Shown: positions 32,700 through 43,900 of the stretch, in pieces
Layout: every line of letters starts with the position of its first letter
Position numbering within the stretch: the stretch's first letter is position 1
Assembly: GCA_000469685.2 (NCBI GenBank)
Contig: LS997565.1
Span: 26,413,645 to 26,477,644, forward strand
Origin: Haemonchus contortus
Lineage: Eukaryota > Nematoda > Chromadorea > Rhabditida > Trichostrongylidae
Direction: 5' to 3'
DNA length: 64,000 bases
Translations under genes and position numbers: made by a program
The notes under the pieces: model-generated
The model's database searches: none
Told to the model about the DNA's origin: nothing
The model's input: only the letters and a program-made list of their open reading frames with translations

Positions 32700-33560
32700 A
32701 CGTGGTCGCGCTCAGTGTGAAGGGCAGATGCATAAACTTTTGATCTCAGCTCTGCCCCCCTCCTTCGAACTCCACCCACTTCAGACCTCAAACCACATTG
32801 CTTTTACTACCTAAAGACACTTCTTGCGTTCTAAAACGCATCTAATAAGACCTAATAATTTTGACGCAAGCCCTGCCCACTTCAGCGCCAATGCCGCCCA
32901 CTTGTGGAGCCTCACCACATTTGTTCTTTTACACCTCACCGCTTCTTTCCCGCATCCCGCAACGTTTCTGAACAGAGTTGCAAATTTTTGATCTAGGTCC
33001 CACCTACTTTGGTGCCAACTCCACCCACTACGAGGATTTGACCACATTTGTTTCACTATCTCTGGTCACGTTTTTCCCGCTTTCTAGAACGTTTCTTAAC
33101 AAGTTTACAGTCATTTTTGAAAAGTAGCCTTCACCTCAACGCACGCCCCGCCCATCGTGATCGAGGCTTCGTAAGCTTACGCATGCCAGCATGCATAAGG
33201 CCTTGCTAACTCTTTAATTTTATTCTGGTCTCTACGCCTGCTCTGAATCGATTTATGAATCTCTGTGGAATGTACCGCCCAATGCGAGAACGCTCCGCCT
33301 ATCGTCGGTATGTTTCCTTTATTTCAATTGTTAACCCATCCCTCACCTTTGCACACTTTTTCCCGGCGTCTGGACTGTTATTAGAGCGAATGGGAAGAAT
33401 TTGTCGATGATCCCGCCCCATTACGGCGCATGCCCCGCCCCTTAGGAGCGGAGCTCCGCTAAGCTCACATGTGCTCTGTTGCCTTTACCCCATGCTCAAC
33501 CCATTCCAAACTTGACTCGATTTCTCGTGGTGTTTCTTCAGGTTATATCGGATTTCCGTT
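32700..33560 (+). repeat. Dispersed CCGCCCAC-rich repeat, copy 2, with internal ~127-bp tandem units
   Basis: Collinear with 4830-5245 from about 33000 on. Upstream it shows two to three degenerate units of about 127 bp, each with a CCCACTTC..GTGCCAA..CC..CCACATTTGTT..TTTTTCCCGC..GAACGTTT pattern (for example 32860-32985 and 32987-33110). It ends near an ACAGACAGACAGAG run directly before a mariner. Non-coding. Confidence 0.65.
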
Positions 33561-33588
33561 CGAACAGACAGACAGAGCGCTTTATATA

Positions 33589-34850
33589 CAGGGTGCGAAA
33601 CAAATATGGTAACAAAAGAATTGGGCTACAAAAATCGCAGTTCGTATTGATACATGGTGATTTTATGTGAGTTATTTACTGTGCATAGCACCTACAAAAC
33701 GAACACTTAGTGGTCTTATATAACCGTCTCTTGCACTAATAATAGCTCGAAGACGCTTTGGCTACTCATCGACGGAGGCACGCATAGTTTATTGAGAAAC
33801 CTCAGCCCGGACATTTCTCAATTATTTCTCAGGAGCAGCACCAGCGGTGCGTTTCGGAACGCAGGCTTCCCTGTTCTGTACGGACTATATCCAGCGTCCC
33901 ATAACATTGTGGTTCGGGAAATTCGTAGGAGTTTTGGAAGCTGGGATAAAACCGCGAACATTTCCTCAGCACCAGTCTTGGTCTTTTCCCATTCGTGAGC
34001 GAGTGCGCCGCAGTTTTCAAAATTCACCCCTAAAAAAATCTCCGACCCTCAGCTGCATCCTTTCAGAAAACCTCTTGTTAAAGACTGATCAAATTTCATG
34101 CTTTTTTTGCCTAAAATTTGCGATATCGCTCTGATGGTAGAGATTGCTCAACCCATCATGAAAGAGGGAAACGGCTATGACAGGCGATCTGATCCTTCTA
34201 AGCGGCTTCAGCACTCAAAATATGGAATATACGCATTCTTTGGGGTCTCAAAATTTATTCCACACTGAACATCCTTTAGTCAAGAAATGGTTAGTCGAAG
34301 CGCGTGCTGCGCGCCAGTAGCGCACGGCATTTATTCTTTCTCTCCAACTTCTTCTCGTCAAGAAGCTTATAGGGCTTTCGAATCTTATCTAGATACAATT
34401 GATTTGCTTGGGGTAGACTGTTCTCGCCGGAGTAGATCATACAAACAAATTAGCAGCCATTTTTCTCGTATTTCGGCAGGTTTTGCAGCGTACTCCTTCC
34501 CAGAAAATTCTACTCGGAAAAGGGGTTGTATGTGAGGCAAGACGACCGTCTCGAGGTTTGCCCCAACCTGTCTACGCATCGCGATTCAAGAGACTTTCGG
34601 TGGGGAAAATGTTGAAACGAGGAACGACTACGGAAAGGGAATCACTAAAGACGCGCAAAGACGGAACGGCTGGTCAGTGTTTGCGGGGCTCCAGCGTTTT
34701 TCGAAATCTGACGATTTGAGAGCACCAAAGTAGATATGTAATCTAAAGTATATCGTAAGCATAAGAGAGGGTGCAGTTTTGGAGAAACCTCCCAAACGAA
34801 AAAAATTTCGGACGTCTGAAAAGTTGTTACCATATTTATGGCGCACCCTG
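33589..34850 (-). mobile_element. mariner transposon, near full length (1262 bp), decayed
   Basis: TA on both sides (33587-33588 and 34851-34852). Ends CAGGGTGCG...AAATATGGTAACAA are inverted at the right (TTGTTACCATATTTATGGCG). Length fits mariner. Minus-strand pieces near the left end match a transposase C-terminus (CASVDE, PKRLRAIISARDGYI). The N-terminal half lies toward 34700 and is broken by stops. The element at 20302-23293 is a second copy of this family. Confidence 0.75.
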
Positions 34851-34926
34851 TATAATAACCATGATTGCCCGGGAATGCTGCTATAAGAGACAAACAGGAA
34901 GATTCTACGTGAGTAACCAAGTATTA

Positions 34927-36198
34927 GGGTGACGGGAAAGTTTCGAGAAAATCTTGCCTCTCAACTTTGAAAGCGTGTTGCTCGCGAACGCGCCAAAGAA
35001 TTACAATAAATTCAATAGCAGGGGGAGAGACATTGTTGATAGATCAATATGATAACTAATCTGTATTCGACATGGTCGTTCGAGGTAGGTAATCGACGAC
35101 TAAACGATGTGCCATCGATACGACTACTGGCCTCCCGCTTCTCCATAACGAAACTAATTGCTTCGACCCTCAATCTCGGAATAAGATATGGTGACTGAAT
35201 AGCAGCAGTACCTCTCTTGTCGTCTGCCATGAATGGCACGATCGGTTCCTCTGAGAAGAGATTTGTTTGGACGAAGTTTGTGGAAGCAAATGTCCACTGT
35301 CCTCAAATACCGGCTTGTTCTGACCTCCCATCAGAGAAATCCCTCCTCAAAGTCTCGGAAGATAAAGAAGACGACCCCTACTCTCTAATCCATCATTCAT
35401 GACGTTCCATGCGAAAGTCACATTCAAAGCAGGATATTAAATTGCTCATATTTGCAAACATCGCCCACTCCTTGGCTGAGCAGCAGCTCGAGTGCGAGTA
35501 AGTGTGTGTCAGAAGCTGTCAGAAGCTCCCTGACTGTTAGCGAACGGCGACATAAACCGCCTTCATTATTGCTCAGGGTAAAAAGTAGGTATCATGTGAA
35601 AAGTAACGCAGGAAATCGCAAATGCCTACCAACAGACCACAGCCCGCTATAAAGCGCGACTCTCACGCCAGGAGAGATTAGCTCATGCTCGACCGGGTGT
35701 TTCGGTGGGAGATCCTACCAGAGTGTACTGAGGTGAACGAAGGAGTGTCCTGTTAGCGACTGAGAGAGACGGTGTTTCGAGCACACATTTCACCCCGATT
35801 ACAAGAAAATTTTCGATTGTGGTGCTAAACCACCTAAATGGAAAATGGTAAACCACCCTGTGCGAGGACATCAACGAATGAGCTGGAAAGGCCTTGTACA
35901 ACCTGACTAACCCGCTTCCCACATATTCACCCAACCTCAACCCATCCTTTGAGAAGCCCACAGGCCTGCTCTAACGGAAAGAAGTTCAACAATCGTAAAG
36001 AAGTCAAGTGGGTAGTAGATAAATGCATTGTGTTGCGCATCCCTCCATTTCGGAAGAAAGAATCAGTGCTCTATCCGGTAGATAGAAAGATGTTATGGCC
36101 TAGAAGGGCCACTATTTTGACCTTTGATCTAAGTTTATTATTGTAGGTAATTTGTGTTGAAAAACCGGACCCATTTTTCTCAAAACTTTCCGACACCC
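34927..36198 (+). mobile_element. mariner transposon, near full length (1272 bp), decayed
   Basis: TA at 34925-34926 and 36199-36200. Ends GGGTGACGGGAAAGTTTCGAG and an inverted right end (CTCAAAACTTTCCGACACCC). Plus-strand coding at about 35900-36140 matches a mariner C-terminus: PTYSPNLNPSF (third-Asp block with Asn in place of Asp), GKKFNNRKEVKWVVDKC, then FRKK and a short tail before the terminal repeat. The rest of the transposase is too eroded to follow with confidence. It starts only 76 bp after the previous mariner ends. Confidence 0.75.
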
Positions 36199-36214
36199 TA
36201 GCTATACTTCATGT

Positions 36215-37640
36215 CCATTTACTACCTAGGGGAGGATTCATGACATCCTTTGATCGCAGAAAAGGGTACCATCTCATCCGCATTGCAGAACGAAACCAAC
36301 AATTTCTCGCTCTCGGGTGGAAGGACAGCATGTATAAATTCACCGTACTCCCCTTCAGGCTTTCTTCGGCACTTCACATTTTTTTACAAAAATGCTGAGA
36401 CTGTGGTCAACAAATGGAGAGGAGAAGGCAAAGGAGTTGCAATATACCTCGACGATGGGCTCCTTCCAAATCAGAGTGCGAGAGAGTATCAAAGGCATCA
36501 TAGACGTACTCAAAAAAAAAATAGGATTATTTTGGATTATTCAAAGCGGACGGAAAGTCAAATTGGATCCGAGAAGCCCGACTAAATGGTCAGATTAAGA
36601 AGTTTTTGAGATTCCCATCTCGACAGAGCGAACGGAGAAAGCGATCTTAATTTTGAAGCGTATGCTTCAAGAAATCGTTACATACCAGGAAGAGATGGTT
36701 GAGAACGTTAGCATCTATGAGTACAGTAATTTCAGATGATCACAGAAAGAGCTCCAAAAGTCTGACCACCTCTGTGGCAGAGACGCAATTTCGTGAGTAT
36801 ACTCTTAGTTGTAGATGGTCTTTATCCAGAAGAATGAAGCGTGATATACACTACTGGATAGACAGGCCAATACGCGGCCCAAACTTTATCATAGAGGTAG
36901 ATGCCCCAGCACACTCCAAGGGAGCAGTCCCCTTGAAAAGAGATTGAGTCCATATCACATTACCGGAGGCACTTCTGTCAGCATCGAGCACGAGTAGGGA
37001 GCTTCTGTCATATATTTTGGTTCATCAACGTTTGGTCCTACGCTTAACGGCATAATACTAATGAGGAGATAATCAAGGTGCGAGCAAAATTCACAGAACG
37101 GTAGTTACATGGAAAATCAATCAGTCAGAGGACATTTAGGATTCAGAAAAGAATTCAGGCCTCGAGCAGGTTATCGTAGAATTGATCGCGAAAGAGCAAA
37201 ATTGGTTAGCAGATGAGGAAGGTAGACAGATAGACTATGACAATGGGGAATAAATCCCCAAGCAGCCTGACGAGTACAGAGCACACACCTACACTGTGAA
37301 ATAGACACGTTTGCAGACGACTGAAGCAATACATATCTGCAAAGGATTTTTTCCAGGAGCTCTGCCCATTCTGTTACTTTGACGCTTTTCAGTAAACAAC
37401 TGCTTGGTCAGGACATCCCTTGTGGTTAGTGCCTGCTCCGAATTTGGTTGCCAAAACAATTCTTAGGCTCGGAAATTCGGTATATTAGGTTGTTCGTTCT
37501 GTCCCAAGCCTACTTAATTGTTTTGAAACCTTACGGAGTGAAATGGGCTGAACTCGGAAGACGTGGAATTTTTTTTTACTTGTGGCTTTTTTTATTCTCA
37601 CCTTTCGCGCATTCAACAGTATTCAACAGTCAATTTTTCG
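36215..37640 (+). pseudogene. DIRS/PAT-like retroelement: reverse transcriptase, RNase H and downstream domain
   Basis: Plus strand, in two or three frames. SFDRRKGYHLIRI and KDSMYKFTVLPFRLSSALHIF are followed by KWRGEGKGVAIYLDDGLLPN, the Y-L-D-D catalytic box of DIRS-type reverse transcriptases. RMKRDIHYWI and FIIEVDAPAHSKGAV come next, then RNase H-like pieces near 37010-37200 (LVHQRLVLRL, DNQGASKI, VIVELIAKEQNWLAD), and then a FADD and KPYGVKWAELG segment like the region after RNase H in DIRS elements. Multiple stops. The 5' part may lie beyond the mariner at 34927-36198, which would then have inserted into it, but I could not find it. Confidence 0.65.
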
Positions 37641-37794
37641 AAACTAGATTTGTTTCTTGCTAACGATTTAAGGGATAGCCCAATACCTCAAAAAATAATA
37701 ACATTTTAAGTGTTCGCTTATCACGAAAGTGATCTAGGTGACCTACAGTAATCAAAATTGCGAGGGAGAACCGCGCACCCATACAGGATTGCGT

Positions 37795-38010
37795 GATCTA
37801 CCTCTCACTCTCGTGCTGTTATTTTATGGGTTATGTCTCATGCAGAATCACGCATTCATTCTCGTTGTTCTTTTATATACTTTTGCTTTCCCATCCTTAT
37901 TGCTTTATGCGCATTCATCCTTGTTGTTCTATACGCATTCACTTCTCATCCTTATTGTCTCATGCGCATTCACTTTCTCATCCATGCTATCATTGATTTA
38001 TGTTTTATGT
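37795..38010 (+). repeat. Imperfect minisatellite of pyrimidine-rich CATGCGCATTCA units
   Basis: Repeated, drifting units built on CTTATTG(T/C)(T/C)TCATGCGCATTCA and CTTGTTGTTCT words, about 30-34 bp apart, between 37830 and 38000. Several overlapping ORFs in all three frames here are by-products of the repeat. It lies between the RT and the recombinase parts of the DIRS-like element. Confidence 0.55.
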
Positions 38011-38439
38011 CTTATGTTCCAGCACGGTTCTCAGAGGTTCGTTGCTCACCGATGTTATTTTTTCGTACGTACTCTTATCCTGAAGAGTGATATAAGAGTT
38101 TAATTACCCAAGTTTGAGGAATATTCGCACTGTTTGGTCACCGGAGCAAGTCATATCTATCGATCTCACATCGCTGGTAATTAATGCCCACGAAATGCTC
38201 TTCCCTTCTTGTAGAAAAGCAATTTATACAGTAATGACGTGGGAACGGATGTTTAAGTGCTGCTCTTTAAGACAAAGACGTCATTTTGGCACTGCAGATA
38301 TTGCCACGAAGCAACATCTCCTGGGGACGACGGTATTTCGTCATGCCCTCGGGTACCTGCAATGACTACGAGGTCACCTCATTTTTTTACAGGACCACTA
38401 TGAAAGGAAGCACGTGCTCTAAGTAAGACTGCCATCCAC

Positions 38440-39184
38440 TGCAAACTACCACGCCTGGCAGAGGCTATCAGATACTCGCTCAAAAATGATCGATCTAATG
38501 CAACGCTCAAGGCGTACTCGTAATACTGTAAGAATTTCGTAGAGTAGTGGGGAGCGGAACGGATCAAAGAAATACCCATTTCGAAAGCGAGGAACCTCTT
38601 CGTGGCTTACTGCATTGAAAAAGGTCAACATAGCTTTTTACCGATGATATCGTCAGCTTTAACTTTCTTCCTGCGCAAGCAGAATGAAATGGATAAATAA
38701 TTAGTAAAATCTTCATTGGAAAGTGCGGTTAAGGACAGAGTTCCAGTCAACAACCGGACCAAAATTAGTGCGGCAGATTTTTATACTTTAATACATTTAA
38801 GCGCTTTATCCTCAGATCCCGAAGCACTTTTTCAGGTGTCCTGGCTATACTGCTCTTTAGGGGTTCCCTAAGATTTATTGAGGCTAGAACCCTCAGAATA
38901 GTGGATCTCTCAATGGACAACAATACGTATTCGGTGTTCATTAGGAAATCAAAAACGGACCAGGCAAGGAAAGGGGGCACTGTTTCCCTCAAGATCGAAG
39001 ATGGTTCAAAAGAACACACAGTGATACGAAAACAAGTGACATACGCGACAAAAACTAACAGTAACCATCTTTTTCCATTCCTGTCCACAGGCCTACCTCT
39101 CAGCCAATCTACTATTTCCAAAAGATTACAACAATTGTTTATTATTGGAGGTATGGGATACAAAGAGCGGAGGTATTGTAGGAA
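38440..39184 (+). pseudogene. Tyrosine recombinase of the DIRS/PAT-like element, truncated by a SINE
   Basis: The N-terminal SAM-like core-binding part is readable at 38440-38790 (LPRLAEAIRYSLKNDRSNAT, WGAERIKEI, KARNLFVAYCIEKGQHSFLP). After a frame change the catalytic domain begins with LFRGSLRFIEARTLRIVDLS, where the arginine of box A is visible, and continues IRKSKTDQARKGGTVSL with the beta-hairpin lysine. Two in-frame stops lie in the first part. The HxxR box and the nucleophilic tyrosine are missing because sequence is replaced by a SINE at about 39186. DIRS elements use this enzyme instead of a DDE integrase. Confidence 0.75.
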
Positions 39185-39185
39185 C

Positions 39186-39427
39186 CCTGGATCGATGTCC
39201 ACCTAGGTCAACCAAGCCTTCCATCCCTCCGGGGTCGGTCAATTGGTACCAGACTCGTCTGGGAGGATGAAAGCACTGACTTGTACATCGGCTGGCTACC
39301 GCACTTCATTGTATAGGCCACATACGCATTTATCACGCCACTACGATTCTGAATGGAAGTCGAGAGCGGGATCGCATTCCCCAGACGGGATTGATTAATG
39401 CCAAAAGCTTTATCCTTTATCCTTTAT
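39186..39427 (+). mobile_element. tRNA-derived SINE, copy 2 (head truncated)
   Basis: Begins within the box B region (CCTGGATCGATGTCCACC) and continues through the shared body (CTTCCATCCCTCCGGGGTCG, TGTACATCGGCTGG, TTCTGAATGG) to a TTTATCCTTTATCCTTTATA tail. Lost box A, so not transcribable from its own promoter. It cuts off the recombinase above. Confidence 0.85.
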
Positions 39428-40913
39428 AGGAAACAAGAATTGCCCTACCCATAGTTTTGGGGGAAGGCCGCTTAAGCAGCCTTAGAACAGGGGCTCGATA
39501 GTACCCAGGTAATGCAAATGGCAAGATGGAGGTCCCGCAAATCATTTCAGGCCTATATCCGTACTACGACAACTGGACTCTACAAATGACTACGTCCTTA
39601 TCATCACAACGTCAAAGTCTTCACATAAAATCCTGATATCGTTTTATACATATGCGTTCAGATTCATTGCCTACATGAAATTTCATAAGATGTATGTATC
39701 ATATCTAATATGTTTAATGTAGGTGTTACTGGACCTAGACGTCACTACGTAATTTTCATTAAATGACATGTATCACAATTGTTGTACCACGTTTACACAA
39801 TATTGCAGTGTTGATTTGTACTTATATGTATCTATCAGTGATACCTGTGCCTGACGATAGACCTTACGCAACCGATAAAGGCTCTTCTCCGTTGTCGAAA
39901 AGCAATTTATACAGCAGTGACGTAGTAACGGATGTATAAATACCTTCGGAACGCAATGTGCCGCTGTCTCTCAGGATAGGCCATGCACGAGAGCTGAAAT
40001 TTTTTCCATTATTTCATTGTTATAAATTACCAACTTCGCTCAACCCTGTTATTGCAATCCAAAAACATACAGTTAGCACTGATTCTGATTAAGCGCAATT
40101 TTTATGCATGTGTGAGTACCTTGACGCTTTCGACTGGAGGAAAGGTTTCACTTCTGCTGAGTCTACACAGATATCGCTTCCACCACTATCATGAGCCAAC
40201 TCTCGTAGGACTCTTTCGTGGACGACCTTGGATTTTGCCTGCTTGTTGCGCCTGATTGTTCTATGCTATGAATGTATGTTGTTTGCACTCTTCCTTCCAA
40301 CATCAACCGAACACAGAAATGGAAAGGCTATTCTCATCAGTGGGGAATGGGAACACTAAGATGTCAAATTACAGTACAGTATTACCTGAATATTGACAAG
40401 TCAGCGGCGAATTGGTTTTTTTCTTAGCATGCTGTTATGAAGAATACTGATCCTAAAACGGAAGAATGCTGAATCACACACCCATCACCATGTGAGTTCC
40501 AGAAGGTAAGAACTTGTGTGGTAAATTTCTCTGTGAACAAAGATGCCATTCAAGAGTGTATCCATTCCAGTTTTAGAGATCTCGAATTCACTTGCACCTT
40601 CCCACAAGCGTAATTAGGTCAATTCGCGCGCATTCGTCGTTTTCCTTATTCATTGTTCTCATTATACATCCATTTGTCCTTGCGCTCAGAGAACAAATGC
40701 TATTTTTCCTGTGCAACAGATCAGCAGCTGTTAATTAATTAATTGATTTATTGAACTTAAAACCCTCAATCCACATTCCACAGTCTTTGCTATTGTTAGG
40801 CAGATCCGACATCATTTTCAAGCATAATCGGTGATGTTCACATAAACGACAGGTTCTCTCGAATTTCATTCCTGATCTGAGATTTATTATCAATTTCAAT
40901 TCCAGATTAAGGT
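39428..40913. other. Intergenic; holds a direct-repeat copy of 38200-38255
   Basis: At 39880-39935 there is a close copy of 38200-38255 (shared GAAAAGCAATTTATACAG, then TGACGT and AACGGATGT), about 1.68 kb apart. These could be parts of the split direct repeats of the DIRS/PAT-like element. Otherwise nothing is recognised. The 300 bp before 40914 are the likely promoter and leader of the secreted-protein gene, with a TTCAATTCCAG acceptor ending at 40905, 9 bp before the ATG. Confidence 0.45.
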
Positions 40914-43900
40914 ATGAAACTCATTGCTACTCTTGTTGCTTACTTTGCAATGGCATATTGCCACGACAAGGCAAATTTTCTCAAAGTGAGAAAGTACAAG
41001 TGCTTCGAGATTCCCGACGATGTGGATATACAACTAGTGCCAAAGCGTGTATGTTCTTCTCCGCTTGATGATTTTTCGAACAGTGCAACTGCCGGTAGGA
41101 CTGCAAGTCCCACTTAATATAAACTCTTTGTGACTTCCAGGACGAATCCATGAGTTAAAATGGTGATGAGCACATTCGAATTCACTTCTAAGGGCTACAG
41201 AACTCACAAATTTTGATTCATCAAAAAAAGCCTGAAAGAAAATTAACTGACAGAAACCAGAACTACTGAGTAACGAATTGAACTTCTTAACTTGTTTCAG
41301 AAGAAAAACGAATCACTACTTTTTACACTCAATGGAGTTGTCCCGCAGCTTCAAGCTCACTCAAGAAATGGCCATTGCTGTGCCCTTTCTTCTCCTGAAA
41401 ACAGTTGAGATCAAAGCCGATCAATAATCAATGACCTTGGAGATTTCATAGCTCATCACTTTTTTTCCAAAGTATGCCGCAGGGCTTTATCCCTTTCCCT
41501 TCGCGCAAAACCAATGATCCAAGAACGTTTTACCTATTGAATCATGCTTGATCAGTGCGCACACCAGGCAGGATTTCGGGTTCTGGTGCCGTCCTATCAC
41601 GGTGGTGTGCTAAATTGTATATTCTAAGAAATCCTCGAAATGGATTTTCTGTGGTTGATTATCGCTCGCCTACGACACCTTAAAATTTTCTTCTTTTTGC
41701 TGGACGTAATCTAATCCTTTGCACAATTTCCTTCCTCTTTCCTCAGCAGATAAGGACACGTTTGACTAATTCACCTGATAGCCCGTGTGGATAGAACTTC
41801 CACGACACAACAGAGGTTGCTCTGCAAATGTTTAATTCAAACTGCTTGAATGACTTCTTCTATAAGCACTGAGCTTTGTGGCTCCGATTGAAATCAGTCG
41901 AAGTCGATGAGCAGAATTCTTGCTCCTGGACAAAACTGGTCCAATGGTGTAAAACAATTTTCCATTGTTGTTGAAAAGTGAGCTATTTCAGAGTACAAGC
42001 CTTTCACAACCACAGGATGACATTCTTTCTTCTGGGTCTGCTCACATGGGTGGGCAAAGCATAGCAGAGGAAGACTTCGAAACACCGCAAGCACACAAGG
42101 TGAGCGAAAATGTTGCCGAGATGGGGGAATTGAGGATTTAAAAAATTTCTTTCATTATGCATGATTTTCAAGTCGCTAATCGTGTTTACTTGGATATGTC
42201 GGTGTATGTTGTTTATTCAATATATATGTACATCGTGCCTGATTGTGTGTGCTTCATTGACTTCTTACCCTAAGGCATTCAATTCCGAGAGGGATAAAGG
42301 TAGCATGGCTTGAACACTAATGGTAGGTGATGGAATTGATAACAGCTGATAACAGGGGACCGGTAAAGAGTTGCGGTAGACAAGAGTCTTTGAGTTTGCA
42401 GCTCTGGTAACAGTAGAAACTTGGACCTTGTGGGTGACCTCTGTACTTCTCACAGAAACTGATGACAGCTGCTAAGGGCTCATAATTGCCGCTAGATCAA
42501 GCTTCTCCTTTTGTGTGGCAGCGTAGCATTGCTACATCGGAGTGTGATATGAGTCTGGCTGGATCGGAGATAAGAGAGGACCAAAGCTTGTGAAAGCTGA
42601 TTGAAGATTTCAAGTTAAAGTCTTTAAACTCTTTTGCATATGCAATGTGAGCTTATTATAATATTTCCTCAAGTTTTGTAGGATAAGATGGGGTTATAGT
42701 AAAGGTTTTCAAAAAATGATCACTTGATGCAGTGATATGGACCAATCACGGTCAGTATCATATATGAAGAACGAAATTTGGCTCACAGGTGATGGATTAT
42801 GATTACCACTGAAAAATGACCAAAAAAACCAATTATTTTGTTTGTTCCGATAACAGATGCAAACAAAATAATTAGTATACATGAAGATAGAAAGGGCCAG
42901 ACAAATTAATCATAGTGGTTTTGTATCATTGTACAACATTGAAAAGTATACCTCCAGCTTTTTGTTTAATAATTACTAACTCACTGCGCTATGAAGCCCG
43001 ATGAGGGAAATAACTGAAAGCTTGTGGGGGGGGGGGGTTAAAGTGAGGGGCAGCAGATAAAGTTTCCGGAAGCGTTAGCAATAAACGTGGGCACCCAGAT
43101 CGAGACCGAAGTAATCTCGTTCTAGGGGTATTCCTCTTTGAGAATTCTATGATCAAACTAATTCATTCGTTCTAAAAAGAGAGGTAGAGAGTCAATCGCA
43201 AATTTCGATTTAGTGACAAGAGGGAAGGCAACGAGGCTCAGCCGGACGATCCTACTGGTTATATATGTATATAATATAAATATATATTATATGTTACAGA
43301 ACTTCAAAGTCCTCCATTCGGAGCATATGCTTATTGTTAGTTATTCGAGTTAGACAAATAGAATCAGTCAAAAGCCTGAAACCAGTGCTACTCAATTTTA
43401 CTTCACTATCATTCACTCATTATTTTCAGGTGCTTTTGAAAAAAGGCAACAGCGAAGGACATAGCCCTATCTCGAAGATGCAGGACATTCCTCGCGATAA
43501 GTCTGGCCGAGTGCTCCTTTTGTCGCCAGCACATTGCAAACAAGTTAGTAGCAGCACTAAGAAATTATTGTCTTCTGAAGTATTTGCCATGTCCTTTTGA
43601 CTGATAGCTTTGAAACAGGCTCGCAAAATGGAATTATCCGCTTATGTCGGACCGAAAAACGAACGCTTTGCTTGAAATTTCGTAGATAGTCCTTACTATA
43701 TTTTGTTGCAATCGGAAAACGGTTTCTAACATTGGTAGCAGAAGCGTATGTTCAGTTGCTTCATTGCCGAGAAGCGATTGGAGTAAACGTAGAATTTTCT
43801 TTCCTAACGATGACAGTGTCCATCGGCTCTAACCTGGACGTCACCTGTCCGTCCGACCGCTGATCGGCGACTTGCTCAACGAGCACCAGTAACAGCCCCG

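Noticed and set aside
37738..38103. Overlapping hydrophobic ORFs of 121, 67 and 85 codons in all three frames
   Set aside because: They are translations of an imperfect pyrimidine-rich minisatellite.
41894..42094. Minus-strand ORF with four spaced cysteines inside intron 1 of the secreted-protein gene
   Set aside because: No ATG at its head and no convincing acceptor or upstream exon; may be a chance ORF.
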